DNA of 64,000 nucleotides from Nostoc sp. ATCC 43529 (GTDB lineage: Bacteria; Cyanobacteriota; Cyanobacteriia; Cyanobacteriales; Nostocaceae), in the NCBI GenBank assembly GCA_003326205.1, contig LWTK01000033.1:62001-126000 (forward strand), in the 5' to 3' direction. Below the pieces are notes generated by a model, which had not been told where the DNA came from, ran no database searches, and worked only from the letters and a program-made list of their open reading frames with translations. Positions 42,585 through 55,050 of this stretch are shown here, piece after piece. The position numbers and the translations under genes are program-made. Within the stretch, counting starts at the first letter, position 1; every line of letters begins with the position of its first letter.

Positions 42585-43673
42585 TTATGAATAGCAACTG
42601 GCGATCGCCAGTTGAGCATGTTGCAATAATACATCTTTATCCAGAGCCTGGACGGAATACTGCGGTGTTACAGCCAGTAGTTTCTCAATTCTTTCTCTAG
42701 CTGCTTCCACAACTGATTCATCTAAGCTACCTTTACCCAGAGAATCGGCAAAATCTTCAGCAATTCGATAAGTTCTTTCAATAGATGATGAATTGATATT
42801 ACGCGAAACAATAAATAGGTCGCAGCCTGCATTAAATGACCGCGCCACAGTACCAGCTTGAGTAAACATATCTGAGATTGCTTTCATATCTAAGTCGTCA
42901 GAGACAACCACTCCCTCAAAGCCAAGTTCCTCTCTAAGTATGTTTTTGAGAATAGAACGGGAAAGGGTTGCTGGCACATCAGCATCTATCTTGGGAAATA
43001 AAATATGAGCAGTCATAATTAAAGGAATCTGTGCTTCGATGAGGGTTTTGAAAGGTATTAGTTCTCGAAGTCGCAGGTCTTCTAAGGTTAAATTGAGTAT
43101 TGGTAGCTCAATGTGAGAATCTTGGCTAGTGTCTCCATGTCCGGGGAAATGCTTGGCGCATCCGATAATTCCGGAATCTCGAAGTCCAAGGTAGTAATCA
43201 CGCGCACCTTGAGCAGCAGTTTCGGGAGTGCTACCGAAGGCACGAGAAGCAATTACAGGATTATTGGGATGGGAAAAAATATCTGCTACAGGCGCCCAAG
43301 ATAAATTTATTCCGAGAGATTTTAGCTCAATAGCTGTTGCTTTTGCTACTTCGTAGGCGTGCGATCGCAACAACAACCCATGAGGAAATCGCGTAATCGG
43401 TAAAGGTGTGCGAACAACACGACCGCCTTCATGATCCAAAGTGACAAACATTGAATCACGTTCAGTATATTCTCGTATTTGTTTGTTCAGATTCTTGAAC
43501 TTTTCTAGCCAGACCTGATATGGAGTGCCATCCAGAAAATTCTTACCAAAAAATATCACCCCAATTGGCTTTAATTCACTGAGTGCGCGTTTATCCTCAT
43601 CACTTAACGTCGTGCTGGAAATACCTAGAATTAGGTGGTGTCCAAAGCGGTTTAGCTCTTGCGATGGTGCCAT
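42585..43673 (-). CDS. Glycoside hydrolase family 3, beta-N-acetylhexosaminidase (NagZ-like)
   Basis: The 362-residue single-domain GH3 enzyme has the NagZ signature KHFPGHGDTSQDSHIELP, with the flexible-loop Asp-His pair that acts as acid/base, and SDDLDMKAISDMF carrying the nucleophile Asp. NagZ removes GlcNAc from peptidoglycan fragments in cell-wall recycling. No signal peptide is present, so it is cytoplasmic. The N-terminus (RFGHHLILGISSTTLSDEDK) is usual for the family. It converges on the tRNA array, whose last gene ends 87 bp away. Confidence 0.92.
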   Translation of the reverse strand: MAPSQELNRFGHHLILGISSTTLSDEDKRALSELKPIGVIFFGKNFLDGTPYQVWLEKFKNLNKQIREYTERDSMFVTLDHEGGRVVRTPLPITRFPHGLLLRSHAYEVAKATAIELKSLGINLSWAPVADIFSHPNNPVIASRAFGSTPETAAQGARDYYLGLRDSGIIGCAKHFPGHGDTSQDSHIELPILNLTLEDLRLRELIPFKTLIEAQIPLIMTAHILFPKIDADVPATLSRSILKNILREELGFEGVVVSDDLDMKAISDMFTQAGTVARSFNAGCDLFIVSRNINSSSIERTYRIAEDFADSLGKGSLDESVVEAARERIEKLLAVTPQYSVQALDKDVLLQHAQLAIASCYS

Positions 43674-44137
43674 AATTCTTGACCTTATAGTTGTGTAGCA
43701 AACAACATCAAGCCTAATCCTATAGTTGTAAATTTTCTAGACAAATATGACATCGCCTAAAAAACTGATTAACCCGGACTAATCCGAGATGGAGGAACTT
43801 TTCTTTTCCCCTTTCCCTTTCCCCAGTGTTTCTTAAAAGCAAATACACGAATTACCAAAGAAATCAACTGCTTAGAGACAACAGTTAATTACTAGTTTTT
43901 TTAGTCAGAGGTAATGACTTTTGTTTCTCCACATCTGGTAGTCTAAATCTAGATAAAATCAAGGCAGCAAAGCCATTGTCAACAATGGTTGCCTAGATGG
44001 GTGTGTATCAGGCCAAATTCCCTTTGAAACAAGTTTTTTGGGAAAGCGATCGCACAACGACTACTAAATGTAACGGATTGCAACGTATAATGAGAACGGC
44101 AAAACCATTAAGAAATATTGAAGGGCAATAGGGTTAA
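43674..44137. other. Gene-free spacer between divergent nagZ-like and crtP genes
   Basis: About 460 bp without a supported ORF. A pyrimidine run (CTTTTCCCCTTTCCCTTTCC) lies near 43802. Promoters for both genes should be here, but I cannot pick a convincing box. Confidence 0.55.
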
Positions 44138-46493
<2,356 letters not shown>

Positions 46494-46499
46494 GAATTA

Positions 46500-46545
46500 G
46501 TCATTGGTCATTGGTCATTATGACAAATGACTATTGACTCTCCCC
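46500..46545. repeat. STRR (TCATTGG)n
   Basis: Three or four copies of TCATTGG/ACAAATGA-like 7-mers lie immediately after crtB. Confidence 0.65.
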
Positions 46546-46579
46546 AATATATCTGCTAACATCATTATTCGTGACCGTG

Positions 46580-46671
46580 GAGAGGTGGCTGAGTGGTCGA
46601 AAGCGGCAGATTGCTAATCTGTTGTACGGCAGGCAACTCCGTACCGAGGGTTCGAATCCCTCCCTCTCCGT
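46580..46671 (+). tRNA. tRNA-Ser (GCU), canonical copy
   Basis: Acceptor GGAGAGG/CCTCTCC, anticodon stem CAGAT/ATCTG, loop TTGCTAA (anticodon GCT), long variable arm (TACGGCAGGCAACTCCGTA), T loop TTCGAAT, discriminator G. A TTTTT run follows at once. It decodes the same codons as array member 8 but differs clearly in body. Confidence 0.95.
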
Positions 46672-46865
46672 TTTTCAGACTTTCAGCTACATATCGCACT
46701 ACATCGTGTGTAGAAAAATATTCACACAAACGCTAAGGACTTTTACTCCTTCAGAGGGATGCTATGATTTATCCTTTGGAGTCCTGATAAAGTCAAACTA
46801 ACTTCTAAATCTAGTTTGAACATTACTTTTAGGCTCCTAAATATTCTGAGGAGTGAAAGTAACTT

Positions 46866-48134
46866 ATGCAAAAAATTAGTGCAGCCTTAACCTTGAGTAT
46901 AGCTACCTTGGTAAGTGGGTTCCTGTTGGGAGCTTGTGAAGACGGTGGTGGAACTAACCCGGCAGCTAGCGGACTGAAAATAGGTTCCCTTTTGCCCACA
47001 ACAGGTGATTTAGCATCTATTGGGCAGCAGATGGCACCTAGTGTTCCCTTACTAGTGGAAACCGTCAACGCTTGCGGTGGTGTAAACGGCCAACCTGTTA
47101 CCCTTGTTGCTGTAGACGACCAAACAGACCCAAAAGCCGGTGCTGCTGGTATGACTAAACTCGCATCGGTAGATAAAGTTGCAGGTGTCGTTGGCTCTTT
47201 TGCTAGCAGTGTCTCCACAGCCGCCGTTTCAATTGCTGCTCAAAATCAAGTGATGTTGATTTCACCAGGTAGCACCAGCCCTGTATTTACAGAAAAGGCA
47301 CAAAAAGGCGATTTCAAAGGTTTTTGGGCACGTACAGTTCCGCCTGATAGCTACCAAGGGCCAGCCTTAGCCGAACTCGCCACTAAAAAAGGTTTCAAAC
47401 GAGTATCCACCATCGTAATTAATAACGACTATGGTGTCGGCTTTGAAAAAGCATTTGTTCAAGCTTTTGAAAAATTGGGCGGAACGGTAGTTAACAAAAA
47501 AAATCCTGTGCGTTACGACCCCAAAGCAACTACCTTTGAAACTGAAGCCACCGCTGCTTTCGGTGGGAAACCCGATGCAGTGTTGGGAGTTTTTTACGTA
47601 GAAACAGGTAGCTTGCTGCTGAAGTCAGCATATCAGCAAGGTCTGAGCAAAGGCGTACAGGTGATGCTCACAGATGGGATGAAATCAGACGAATTCCCCG
47701 GCCAAGTCGGCAAAGCTAGCGATGGGAAATTCATTGCATCTGGAACTATCGGCACAGTACCTGGTTCTGATGGTAAAGCATTAGAGGCTTTCAGAAAACT
47801 CTGGAAAGAGAAAAAAGGGGGTTCACCAGGGGAATTCGCCCCTCAATCTTGGGATGCTGCTGCTTTATTAGTATTGGCGGCCCAAGCTGCTAAAGAAAAT
47901 ACAGGGGCTGGTATAGCCAAGCATATCCGTGAAGTTGCTGGCGGCCCTGGTACAGAAGTTACCGATGTCTGTGAGGGATTGAAGTTGCTTCAAAAAGGTC
48001 AAGACATTAACTATCAAGGAGCCAGCGGTAATGTAGATGTTGACGCTAACGGTGATGTTATCGGTGTTTATGATGTCTGGACAGTAGGGGACGACGGCAA
48101 AATCAAGGTAATTGATAAAGTTACCCCTAAGTAG
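46866..48134 (+). CDS. Branched-chain/neutral amino-acid ABC transporter substrate-binding lipoprotein (NatB-like)
   Basis: The 422-residue periplasmic binding protein (type I fold, Leu/Ile/Val-binding type) has an N-terminal lipoprotein signal with lipobox LLGAC (Cys about residue 23), then LKIGSLLPTTGDLASIGQQM, VTLVAVDDQTDPKAGAAG, VVGSFASSVSTAAVSIAAQ and STIVINNDYGVGFEKAFVQA. A GAGGAG site 10 bases upstream supports the ATG. In Nostoc the N-I system NatB protein belongs to this family. No permease or ATPase gene is adjacent, so it is an orphan binding protein here. Confidence 0.9.
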   Translation: MQKISAALTLSIATLVSGFLLGACEDGGGTNPAASGLKIGSLLPTTGDLASIGQQMAPSVPLLVETVNACGGVNGQPVTLVAVDDQTDPKAGAAGMTKLASVDKVAGVVGSFASSVSTAAVSIAAQNQVMLISPGSTSPVFTEKAQKGDFKGFWARTVPPDSYQGPALAELATKKGFKRVSTIVINNDYGVGFEKAFVQAFEKLGGTVVNKKNPVRYDPKATTFETEATAAFGGKPDAVLGVFYVETGSLLLKSAYQQGLSKGVQVMLTDGMKSDEFPGQVGKASDGKFIASGTIGTVPGSDGKALEAFRKLWKEKKGGSPGEFAPQSWDAAALLVLAAQAAKENTGAGIAKHIREVAGGPGTEVTDVCEGLKLLQKGQDINYQGASGNVDVDANGDVIGVYDVWTVGDDGKIKVIDKVTPK

Positions 48135-48139
48135 AAAGT

Positions 48140-48352
48140 GAGGAGTTATGAGTTAGAAGTTATGAGTTAGAAGTTATGAGTGAGAAGTTAAGGAGTACTA
48201 ACTTCTAACGTGAGAGTTGAGAAGTCAGAGCTTAGGAGTCAGAAGAATTCAAGAATTAGAAGAATTTGCGATCGATGAATACACCAATCATGGTAATGTT
48301 GTCACCATTTCTGGCTTCTGATTCCTAACTCCTAACTCCTAACTCCTAACTT
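48140..48352. repeat. STRR arrays (GAAGTTATGAGTTA)n and (CTCCTAA)n
   Basis: Positions about 48140-48200 contain GAGTTAGAAGTTATGAGTTA-type 7/14-mers. Positions 48321-48350 contain four CTCCTAA units, the inverse of the former's GAGTTAG. They separate two convergent genes. Confidence 0.8.
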
Positions 48353-49159
48353 TTAAAACCCGCTAAAGTTGTAACCAACACCTAATAACAAACCGATATC
48401 AGTTTGGTCGAAAAATCCCGCATTCACAGATGCTGTTGCCGTAAATTGAGAATTTAGAGGCACATCAATGCCAGCAGATAGTAAAAAGGCAAATTCCGAA
48501 TCATCGCCAGTTTTCCAAGCTGCACCTGCTCCTACATAAGGTGCAAAGGCTAACGGTTCCTTAAAAGGATCTGTTGACTGGAAGGAAAAATCATAGGTGA
48601 CCGGAAGTAAAATTGTGGTGTTGTCACCAAATATCGCGGATGGGCGAACTGATATAGTATTTGTTAAGCCGACTTTGCTAATTACCGCAAAGTTGCCATC
48701 CCCTAAAGCTGAGCTGTCACCACTCAACCCAATGTTGGCACCAACCCCAATATAACTGCTACCGCCACGCGTAGTTGTACCTAGATCGATATCTGATTGT
48801 GCCACTCTGGAGTCAGATGGTTGAGAATTTGCTTGTACAGGCTCAGAATTAAGCGTTCCAGATGAAGTTGCCACTGTCCCTGGAATGGGTGTGAGGGTTT
48901 CCTCTGTCCCACCATTAGAAAAATGCTGGAGCTTAGTTACATTTGCTACTGTCGATGGTTCAGTTATTTCTGTAGCCTCTAATTCAGTAGTTAATTCATT
49001 GCCAGACACCACAGCTGCCGGAGCCTCGGTCAATGGCTGAGTGTTTACCGGATCGACTGTCTGGGCAATAGCAGATAAACCGCTACTCAGGACTGTAAGA
49101 GCAGCTATACTTGGTAACCAAAAAACACCTTTACGAAGAAAACTAGTATTCACGTTCAC
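48353..49159 (-). CDS. Putative outer-membrane beta-barrel-like secreted protein
   Basis: The 268-residue protein starts at GTG 49159 with AGGAG 7 bases upstream. It has a signal peptide (GVFWLPSIAALTVLSSGLSA, cleavage after AIA), a Thr/Glu/Pro-rich linker (about 35-125), then alternating hydrophobic strands (SYIGVGANIGLSG, FAVISKVGLTNTISVRPSAI, FAPYVGAGAAWKTGDDSEFA, FTATASVNAGFFDQTDIGLL) ending in Phe (NFSGF). A C-terminal aromatic residue is usual for barrel insertion. It is probably in the outer membrane, with unknown cargo. Confidence 0.8.
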   Translation of the reverse strand: MNVNTSFLRKGVFWLPSIAALTVLSSGLSAIAQTVDPVNTQPLTEAPAAVVSGNELTTELEATEITEPSTVANVTKLQHFSNGGTEETLTPIPGTVATSSGTLNSEPVQANSQPSDSRVAQSDIDLGTTTRGGSSYIGVGANIGLSGDSSALGDGNFAVISKVGLTNTISVRPSAIFGDNTTILLPVTYDFSFQSTDPFKEPLAFAPYVGAGAAWKTGDDSEFAFLLSAGIDVPLNSQFTATASVNAGFFDQTDIGLLLGVGYNFSGF

Positions 49160-49870
49160 TCACTCCTAAAACAATTATTGTCACGAAAAATAAAGGGTTT
49201 TGTTGATTTAAGTCAACAAATTCGGACAATACTCAAAATTTAACATCAAAAAATCAGTTTTTACATCCTGGTTTTGATGGATTTATTTACTTAACAAGAA
49301 GTAGCAAATAATTAATTACTACATCCTAAATATCCGGAATTTAACAGATGACAAAAATTATCCAGGTTTTACCCAGTATTATATTTTTTGTGCTTGAGAG
49401 CAAAGCTTCTACTTAGAAAGGAAGCAATCATTAATTTAAGTAAAAGCTTAGCCTCGCCCAACATCAAAGTTTCTCAGTCTTTAATTCGACGATTAAGTTG
49501 GGATTTCTGCTGTCACTGGAAACTTGGTTATTATAGCTCCAACTACTGCTGTAATGGAGTTTATTTTAGTGTTCAGATTCAAGAGAAAAACTGTAATCTA
49601 TCAACAATTAGCTATCAATTCTCACTTATTAGCGATCGCACAGAGTTACAGTCTGCCACAACTATTCCTGAGCTAATTTCAGTTAGGCTTTAAATCCGTA
49701 ACTTCAACTTCAGATCAATATTCCCTAATCCGCTCTAAAAATTTCCTTTATATGATAAAAAGAGTAAATATGAACTTATATTACGAACCTTGCAAAAATA
49801 TTTAGAAATTGTCTGCAAGCCAAACATAGTTTTAAGGTAGAACCTATAGGAGAGACTTGAGGCAAATGTG
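49160..49870. other. Gene-free spacer, 710 bp
   Basis: No convincing gene. A 101-codon ORF (49388-49693) has cysteine- and serine-rich composition without similarity that I recognise and no ribosome-binding site, so I do not call it. The rest is AT-rich. Confidence 0.55.
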
Positions 49871-50188
49871 ATGAGCGGAAATAATATTCAAAACTATCGC
49901 TATGTCTGTACCCTGACCTTTGGTGATATCTACGGTCAAATAATTGTTTGGTTAATTACAATTACCCTCAGCTTGGCATCAGCCTTGGCACTAATGGGTG
50001 CTAAGAAGCCGGTATACGCTTTAGCAACAGTAGGTCTCGTCGTTCTGCTATCGCTGCCTTTTTTGCTGTTTGCGTTTGTGACTACATTGTTAAATCATAT
50101 TGAAGTAGTTCCTGTAGAACCTGGAACCAAAACGGAACCCATACCAGGTAATGTGTCTCAGCAAAAACCTGTACAACTAACTAGTTAA
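49871..50188 (+). CDS. Small two-helix membrane protein, conserved type unknown
   Basis: The protein has 105 residues from the ATG at 49871 (GTG 49868 precedes it), with AGGAGA about 15 bases upstream. Two membrane helices occupy about 23-43 (IIVWLITITLSLASALALMG) and 50-73 (VYALATVGLVVLLSLPFLLF), with a hydrophilic Pro/Glu-rich tail. A terminator-like hairpin follows about 200 bp later. I recognise no family and assign no function. Confidence 0.65.
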   Translation: MSGNNIQNYRYVCTLTFGDIYGQIIVWLITITLSLASALALMGAKKPVYALATVGLVVLLSLPFLLFAFVTTLLNHIEVVPVEPGTKTEPIPGNVSQQKPVQLTS

Positions 50189-50279
50189 TAAGTTAAGAGT
50201 TAAGAATTAAGAGTTAGGAGTCACGGGATCTGGCTGTTAATTCTGAATTTTTAACTTTTTTCTTGAAAATACAGAGTCT

Positions 50280-50307
50280 GTAGAGACGCGATTAATCGCA
50301 TCCCTAC
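50280..50307. repeat. Second copy of the GACGCGATTAATCGC palindrome
   Basis: GTAGAGACGCGATTAATCGC followed by ATCCCTAC is an imperfect version of the perfect palindrome at 5139-5166. Confidence 0.75.
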
Positions 50308-50393
50308 GGAATAGGGAAGAGGTTATTTTCATGACCTTGCTGTGCGATCTATTACATAATCATCATCATCTAACTTCAAAATTTTTAATAACA

Positions 50394-50420
50394 TCCCTGT
50401 CTATCGGCAGGGAATTTTTT
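50394..50420 (+). terminator. Intrinsic terminator
   Basis: Stem TCCCTG/CAGGGA with an 8-base loop is followed by a run of seven T. It lies between the small membrane-protein gene and the succinate dehydrogenase gene on the plus strand. Confidence 0.75.
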
Positions 50421-50513
50421 TATAGAGATCCATAGTTCAGAAAGTCAATTGAAAAACGCTTTCATCAGGTTTCTACAATAGAACAGCAGTGGTTTGCAGT
50501 CGGGGGCTAAATA

Positions 50514-52241
50514 ATGCTGGAACACGATGTGATTATTGTTGGCGGTGGATTGGCAGGATGTCGCGCTGCTGTGGAAATTGCCCGCACTGACCCTAGTTTA
50601 AATGTTGCTGTGGTTGCCAAAACCCATCCCATTCGTTCCCACTCGGTGGCAGCCCAAGGTGGTATGGCTGCGTCGCTGAAAAATGTTGATTCAGAAGATA
50701 GCTGGGAGGCACACGCTTTTGACACTGTTAAGGGTTCTGACTATTTAGCAGATCAAGATGCCGTGGCAATTCTCGCCCAGGAAGCGCCAGATGTGGTGAT
50801 CGATTTGGAACACATGGGCGTTTTGTTCTCGCGCTTAGCCGATGGTCGCATTGCCCAACGGGCTTTTGGTGGACATTCCCATAACCGGACTTGCTACGCC
50901 GCAGACAAGACTGGTCACGCAATTTTGCATGAATTGGTTAACAATCTGCGGCGTTATGGCGTGCAAGTTTATGAAGAGTGGTACGTGATGCGTCTCATTT
51001 TAGAAGAGGGGCAGGCCAAGGGCGTGGTGATGTTCCATTTGTTGGATGGGCATGTTGAGGTTGTGCGGGCAAAGGCAGTAATGTTTGCTACAGGGGGCTA
51101 TGGCCGAGTTTATAACACCACCTCCAACGATTACGCTTCTTCGGGTGATGGTTTGGCTATGACTGCGATCGCCGGTTTGCCCCTCGAAGATATGGAATTT
51201 GTCCAATTTCACCCCACAGGCTTGTATCCAGTGGGAGTGCTGATTTCCGAAGCAGTACGCGGTGAAGGGGCGTATTTGATTAATAGCGAAGGCGATCGCT
51301 TTATGAAAAACTACGCACCTAGTCGTATGGAACTGGCTCCTCGTGATATTACCTCGCGGGCGATCGCTTATGAAATCCGTGCTGGTCGTGGTATCCATCC
51401 CGACGGTAGCGCTGGTGGCCCTTTTGTCTATTTGGATCTGCGACACATGGGTAAAGAAAAAATTATGAGTCGCGTTCCCTTCTGTTGGGAAGAAGCCCAC
51501 CGACTAGTGGGTGTTGACGCTGTAACTCAACCGATGCCAGTGCGCCCGACAATTCATTATTGTATGGGTGGTATCCCAGTAAACACTGAAGGTCAAGTCC
51601 GCAGCAGTGGTGATGGTTTAGTTGAGGGTTTCTATGCTGCTGGGGAAACAGCTTGTGTTTCCGTACACGGAGCAAATCGCTTAGGTAGTAATTCGCTGTT
51701 GGAATGTGTAGTTTATGGCAAACGCACTGGGGGGGCGATCGCCCAATTTGTGCAAAAACGTAAATTGCCTTCTGTAGATGAGCAACGCTACGTCAACGAA
51801 GCCAAGCAACAAATTCAAGCCTTGCTAGAACAACCAGGACAATATCGCATTAATCAAGTTCGTCAAGCCTTCCAAGATTGTATGACTGAGTATTGCGGTG
51901 TTTTCCGCACTGAAGCATTAATGAGTGAAGGGTTACACAAACTAGGAGAAATCCAACGGCGATATCCCCAAATTTATTTAGATGACAAAGGAAGTTGCTG
52001 GAATACAGAACTTGTGGAAGCCTTAGAACTGCGAAGCTTGATGGTAGTGGGACAGACTATTTTGGCATCAGCCTTAAATCGCCAAGAAAGTCGCGGCGCA
52101 CACTTCCGTGAAGATTATTCCCAGCGAGATGATGCTAACTTTCTCAAACACACAATGGCTTACTATTCGCCAGCAGGAATTGATATACAGTATCGGCCGG
52201 TGGCGATTACTATGTTTGAGCCAAAAGAGCGGAAGTATTAG
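50514..52241 (+). CDS. sdhA: Succinate dehydrogenase / fumarate reductase flavoprotein subunit
   Basis: The 575-residue protein has the N-terminal FAD loop [17 protein letters not shown], the covalent-FAD His in [14 protein letters not shown], substrate-site [30 protein letters not shown], and the C-terminal [20 protein letters not shown] motif. It oxidises succinate to fumarate (thylakoid respiratory chain) and passes electrons to an iron-sulphur subunit. The iron-sulphur and anchor genes are not adjacent, which is usual in cyanobacteria. Confidence 0.95.
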   Translation: MLEHDVIIVGGGLAGCRAAVEIARTDPSLNVAVVAKTHPIRSHSVAAQGGMAASLKNVDSEDSWEAHAFDTVKGSDYLADQDAVAILAQEAPDVVIDLEHMGVLFSRLADGRIAQRAFGGHSHNRTCYAADKTGHAILHELVNNLRRYGVQVYEEWYVMRLILEEGQAKGVVMFHLLDGHVEVVRAKAVMFATGGYGRVYNTTSNDYASSGDGLAMTAIAGLPLEDMEFVQFHPTGLYPVGVLISEAVRGEGAYLINSEGDRFMKNYAPSRMELAPRDITSRAIAYEIRAGRGIHPDGSAGGPFVYLDLRHMGKEKIMSRVPFCWEEAHRLVGVDAVTQPMPVRPTIHYCMGGIPVNTEGQVRSSGDGLVEGFYAAGETACVSVHGANRLGSNSLLECVVYGKRTGGAIAQFVQKRKLPSVDEQRYVNEAKQQIQALLEQPGQYRINQVRQAFQDCMTEYCGVFRTEALMSEGLHKLGEIQRRYPQIYLDDKGSCWNTELVEALELRSLMVVGQTILASALNRQESRGAHFREDYSQRDDANFLKHTMAYYSPAGIDIQYRPVAITMFEPKERKY

Positions 52242-52406
52242 TTGATTGTGTCTTGGGGGTTAAAAAATGCCTTTTTTAATCCCTAAGAGACAAAGATACA
52301 AGGAAAATATGAGTTTTGGTGTTAGTCCTGATCAAATTATAGGTTGGGTGGGAATAATAAGTTTAGTTTGCCTGCTCTTCTAAAAAAATTTGTGAGGCTT
52401 CAAACC

Positions 52407-52817
52407 ATGCCAGAAATGAGTATTAGTGATTCTGTAGCCCATTCCTTAGCAACATATCGTAATCATTTGGAGTTTAATGGATATCATGTTGAAGAAGGGG
52501 ATGATTTACTTTTATGCCGTCATCCTAGAAAGCAAAATTTGATTGTTAAATATATTTCAGGTCGAGGGGTACTAATTAGAACTCTTTATTCTTTTGAACA
52601 AAATGTTAAGAGAATACACCTCTTGGAATATATGAACGAATTGAATTCGGAGTTCATATTTATGAAGGCATATATTGATGAAGACAATGATCTGTCCATC
52701 GAAACTTTCTGTGAGGGAGACTATGACAGAACAAATTTCTCAATTCTTCTAGATAATATTGAATACGACATGGAAATTTTTGGCAATCACAAGTTAACAC
52801 GAGAATATTTGCAGTAA
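52407..52817 (+). CDS. YbjN-like small protein
   Basis: The protein has 136 residues from the ATG at 52407 (MPEMSISDSVAHSLATYRNH); the frame is open earlier but that part looks non-coding. The pattern of a helix, strands around VKYISGRGVLIRTLYSF, the helix RIHLLEYMNELNSEFIFMKA and DNDLSIETFCEGDYD recalls the YbjN / type III secretion chaperone-like fold. It is soluble. Function unknown. Confidence 0.65.
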   Translation: MPEMSISDSVAHSLATYRNHLEFNGYHVEEGDDLLLCRHPRKQNLIVKYISGRGVLIRTLYSFEQNVKRIHLLEYMNELNSEFIFMKAYIDEDNDLSIETFCEGDYDRTNFSILLDNIEYDMEIFGNHKLTREYLQ

Positions 52818-52870
52818 GAGAGACATTAGATTTCACCAGCGTAGGGTGGGCATCACCCACCTTTAATTAG

Positions 52871-52999
52871 CTCTCAAGTAAGTTAAGCCCTAAATTAAGT
52901 TACAACCAAAAGTTGAAAACGCTTTATATTCAAGCTGGTTTTAACGATGAGATTGCAGTCATAATTAATCAAAATGGGAATTGGAAATTTGTTCTATGA
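52871..52999 (+). pseudogene. Remnant of a small ORF translationally coupled to the following gene
   Basis: The frame without a start codon encodes TLYIQAGFNDEIAVIINQNG and NWKFVL, then TGA. Its stop overlaps the ATG of the next gene (ATGA), the signature of a two-gene coupled unit. The tail pattern (I-x-A-G... NGxWxF) matches, from memory, a small cyanobacterial protein usually encoded just before the next family. The 5' part is missing. Confidence 0.5.
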
Positions 53000-53205
53000 T
53001 GCAGAACCTCAACCAAATGACCAATATTGAACTAAAACGGTATATTTCAGAACATAGAAATGATGAAGAAGCATTTCGGGCTGCATTGCAAGTTTTGATG
53101 AGTCGTTGTGACTCTGCTACACAACAACCTTATCCTTTCGATCTAGACAATCCCGAGAGTGAGGTAGAAGCTCTGCTTTTAGAGAAACTTAATCGAAGTG
53201 AGTGA
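52996..53205 (+). CDS. Small conserved cyanobacterial protein (DUF6887-like from memory)
   Basis: The protein has 69 residues from the ATG at 52996 (frame open from 52981). MTNIELKRYISEHRNDEEAF and RAALQVLMSR, then YPFDLDNPESEVEALLLEKL, is a pattern frequent in Nostoc genomes, usually in pairs with another small protein, possibly like toxin-antitoxin pairs. The pair partner here is truncated. Function unknown, and the DUF label is unverified. Confidence 0.7.
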   Translation: MMQNLNQMTNIELKRYISEHRNDEEAFRAALQVLMSRCDSATQQPYPFDLDNPESEVEALLLEKLNRSE

Positions 53206-53293
53206 AAAGCGATCGCAAAGCATAACACCTAAACCATCAGAGGTGGTAACTCAGTGATGTAAAATCCTGGAAATAGCAAAAGATGATTAATAG

Positions 53294-54283
<990 letters not shown>

Positions 54284-55050
54284 CCTTGTGTACGATCAAT
54301 CGATTCATCAATTCAGTTTTTTGAATGAATTGACATAATGCACAAGTCAACAATGGTTGAGGTGATGATTAAGTTATCTCAACTATTGTTTATATTTTTA
54401 TTGGATTTTATCTTCAGATGTGAGCTTTAATTCTGACATAATCTAGGACTTACCAAAAACTCTCTGAAACTCTTATTTCTTTGTGTACTTTGCGTCCTTT
54501 GTGGTTCCTTTTTCGTTATTTATTTTGCGTAAGTCGTGATAATCTTCAGTAAAAGCAAAGAAGATTGTATGATAAATCTCAGTCATAAATTATCAATAGC
54601 TTGGTCGAATAAATACACGAATTTATATAAAAAGCTCATTCTGGTTTCAGCGCTATTTGCGTTTTTCTCTTCGTCGAAAGAGCGCGTTTGTAAAACAATA
54701 TTCTTTACCAATCTTTAGAATTTTTCATCTATTCACCACCTGAATTTAAATTTATGTCTGCTTTTAATCGAGAATTTAAGATATAGACAAGCACAGAAAT
54801 TTCAAAAAATATGATGCTCAGTCTAGATATTTAGTGTTCTGGACTGCTTAATATATTAAACTAAATCACCTATATATAAAATTCAACATATTTGCGGAGG
54901 CTGTTTAATTTCAAAAAAGCGAAGCTCAAGGCATTATACGATCGCACACCATTTTTACACACTCAGAAAAATAGCGATCGCACTTACAGTATCAATCAAA
55001 GTCTGATTTCGCTTCTGATTGTGTATCAAAAGGTTTAAGGAAAAACGGTT
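54284..55050. other. Upstream region of the first ELWxxDGT gene
   Basis: About 770 bp without a supported gene. It contains an element at 54447-54535 and, from about 54640 to 55050, sequence that closely matches 58465-58871 upstream of the second ELWxxDGT gene (for example CAACATATTTGCGGAGGCTG and TTAAGGAAAAACGGTTATGG). Confidence 0.7.
54447..54535. mobile_element. MITE-like element with GACTTAC.. / ..GTAAGTC ends
   Basis: The ends GACTTACCAAAAA and ATTTTGCGTAAGTC form an imperfect inverted repeat, and the left part matches 8849-8944. It is 89 bp long without coding capacity. Confidence 0.6.

Noticed and set aside
49388..49693. 101-codon ORF in the spacer after the beta-barrel-like gene
   Set aside because: No ribosome-binding site, unusual Cys/Ser-rich composition and no recognisable family. 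Chance ORF is more likely.
54536..54718. 60-codon ORF before the first ELWxxDGT gene
   Set aside because: It lies across the end of a repeat element and in AT-rich DNA, part of which is duplicated at 58.4 kb without an open frame.
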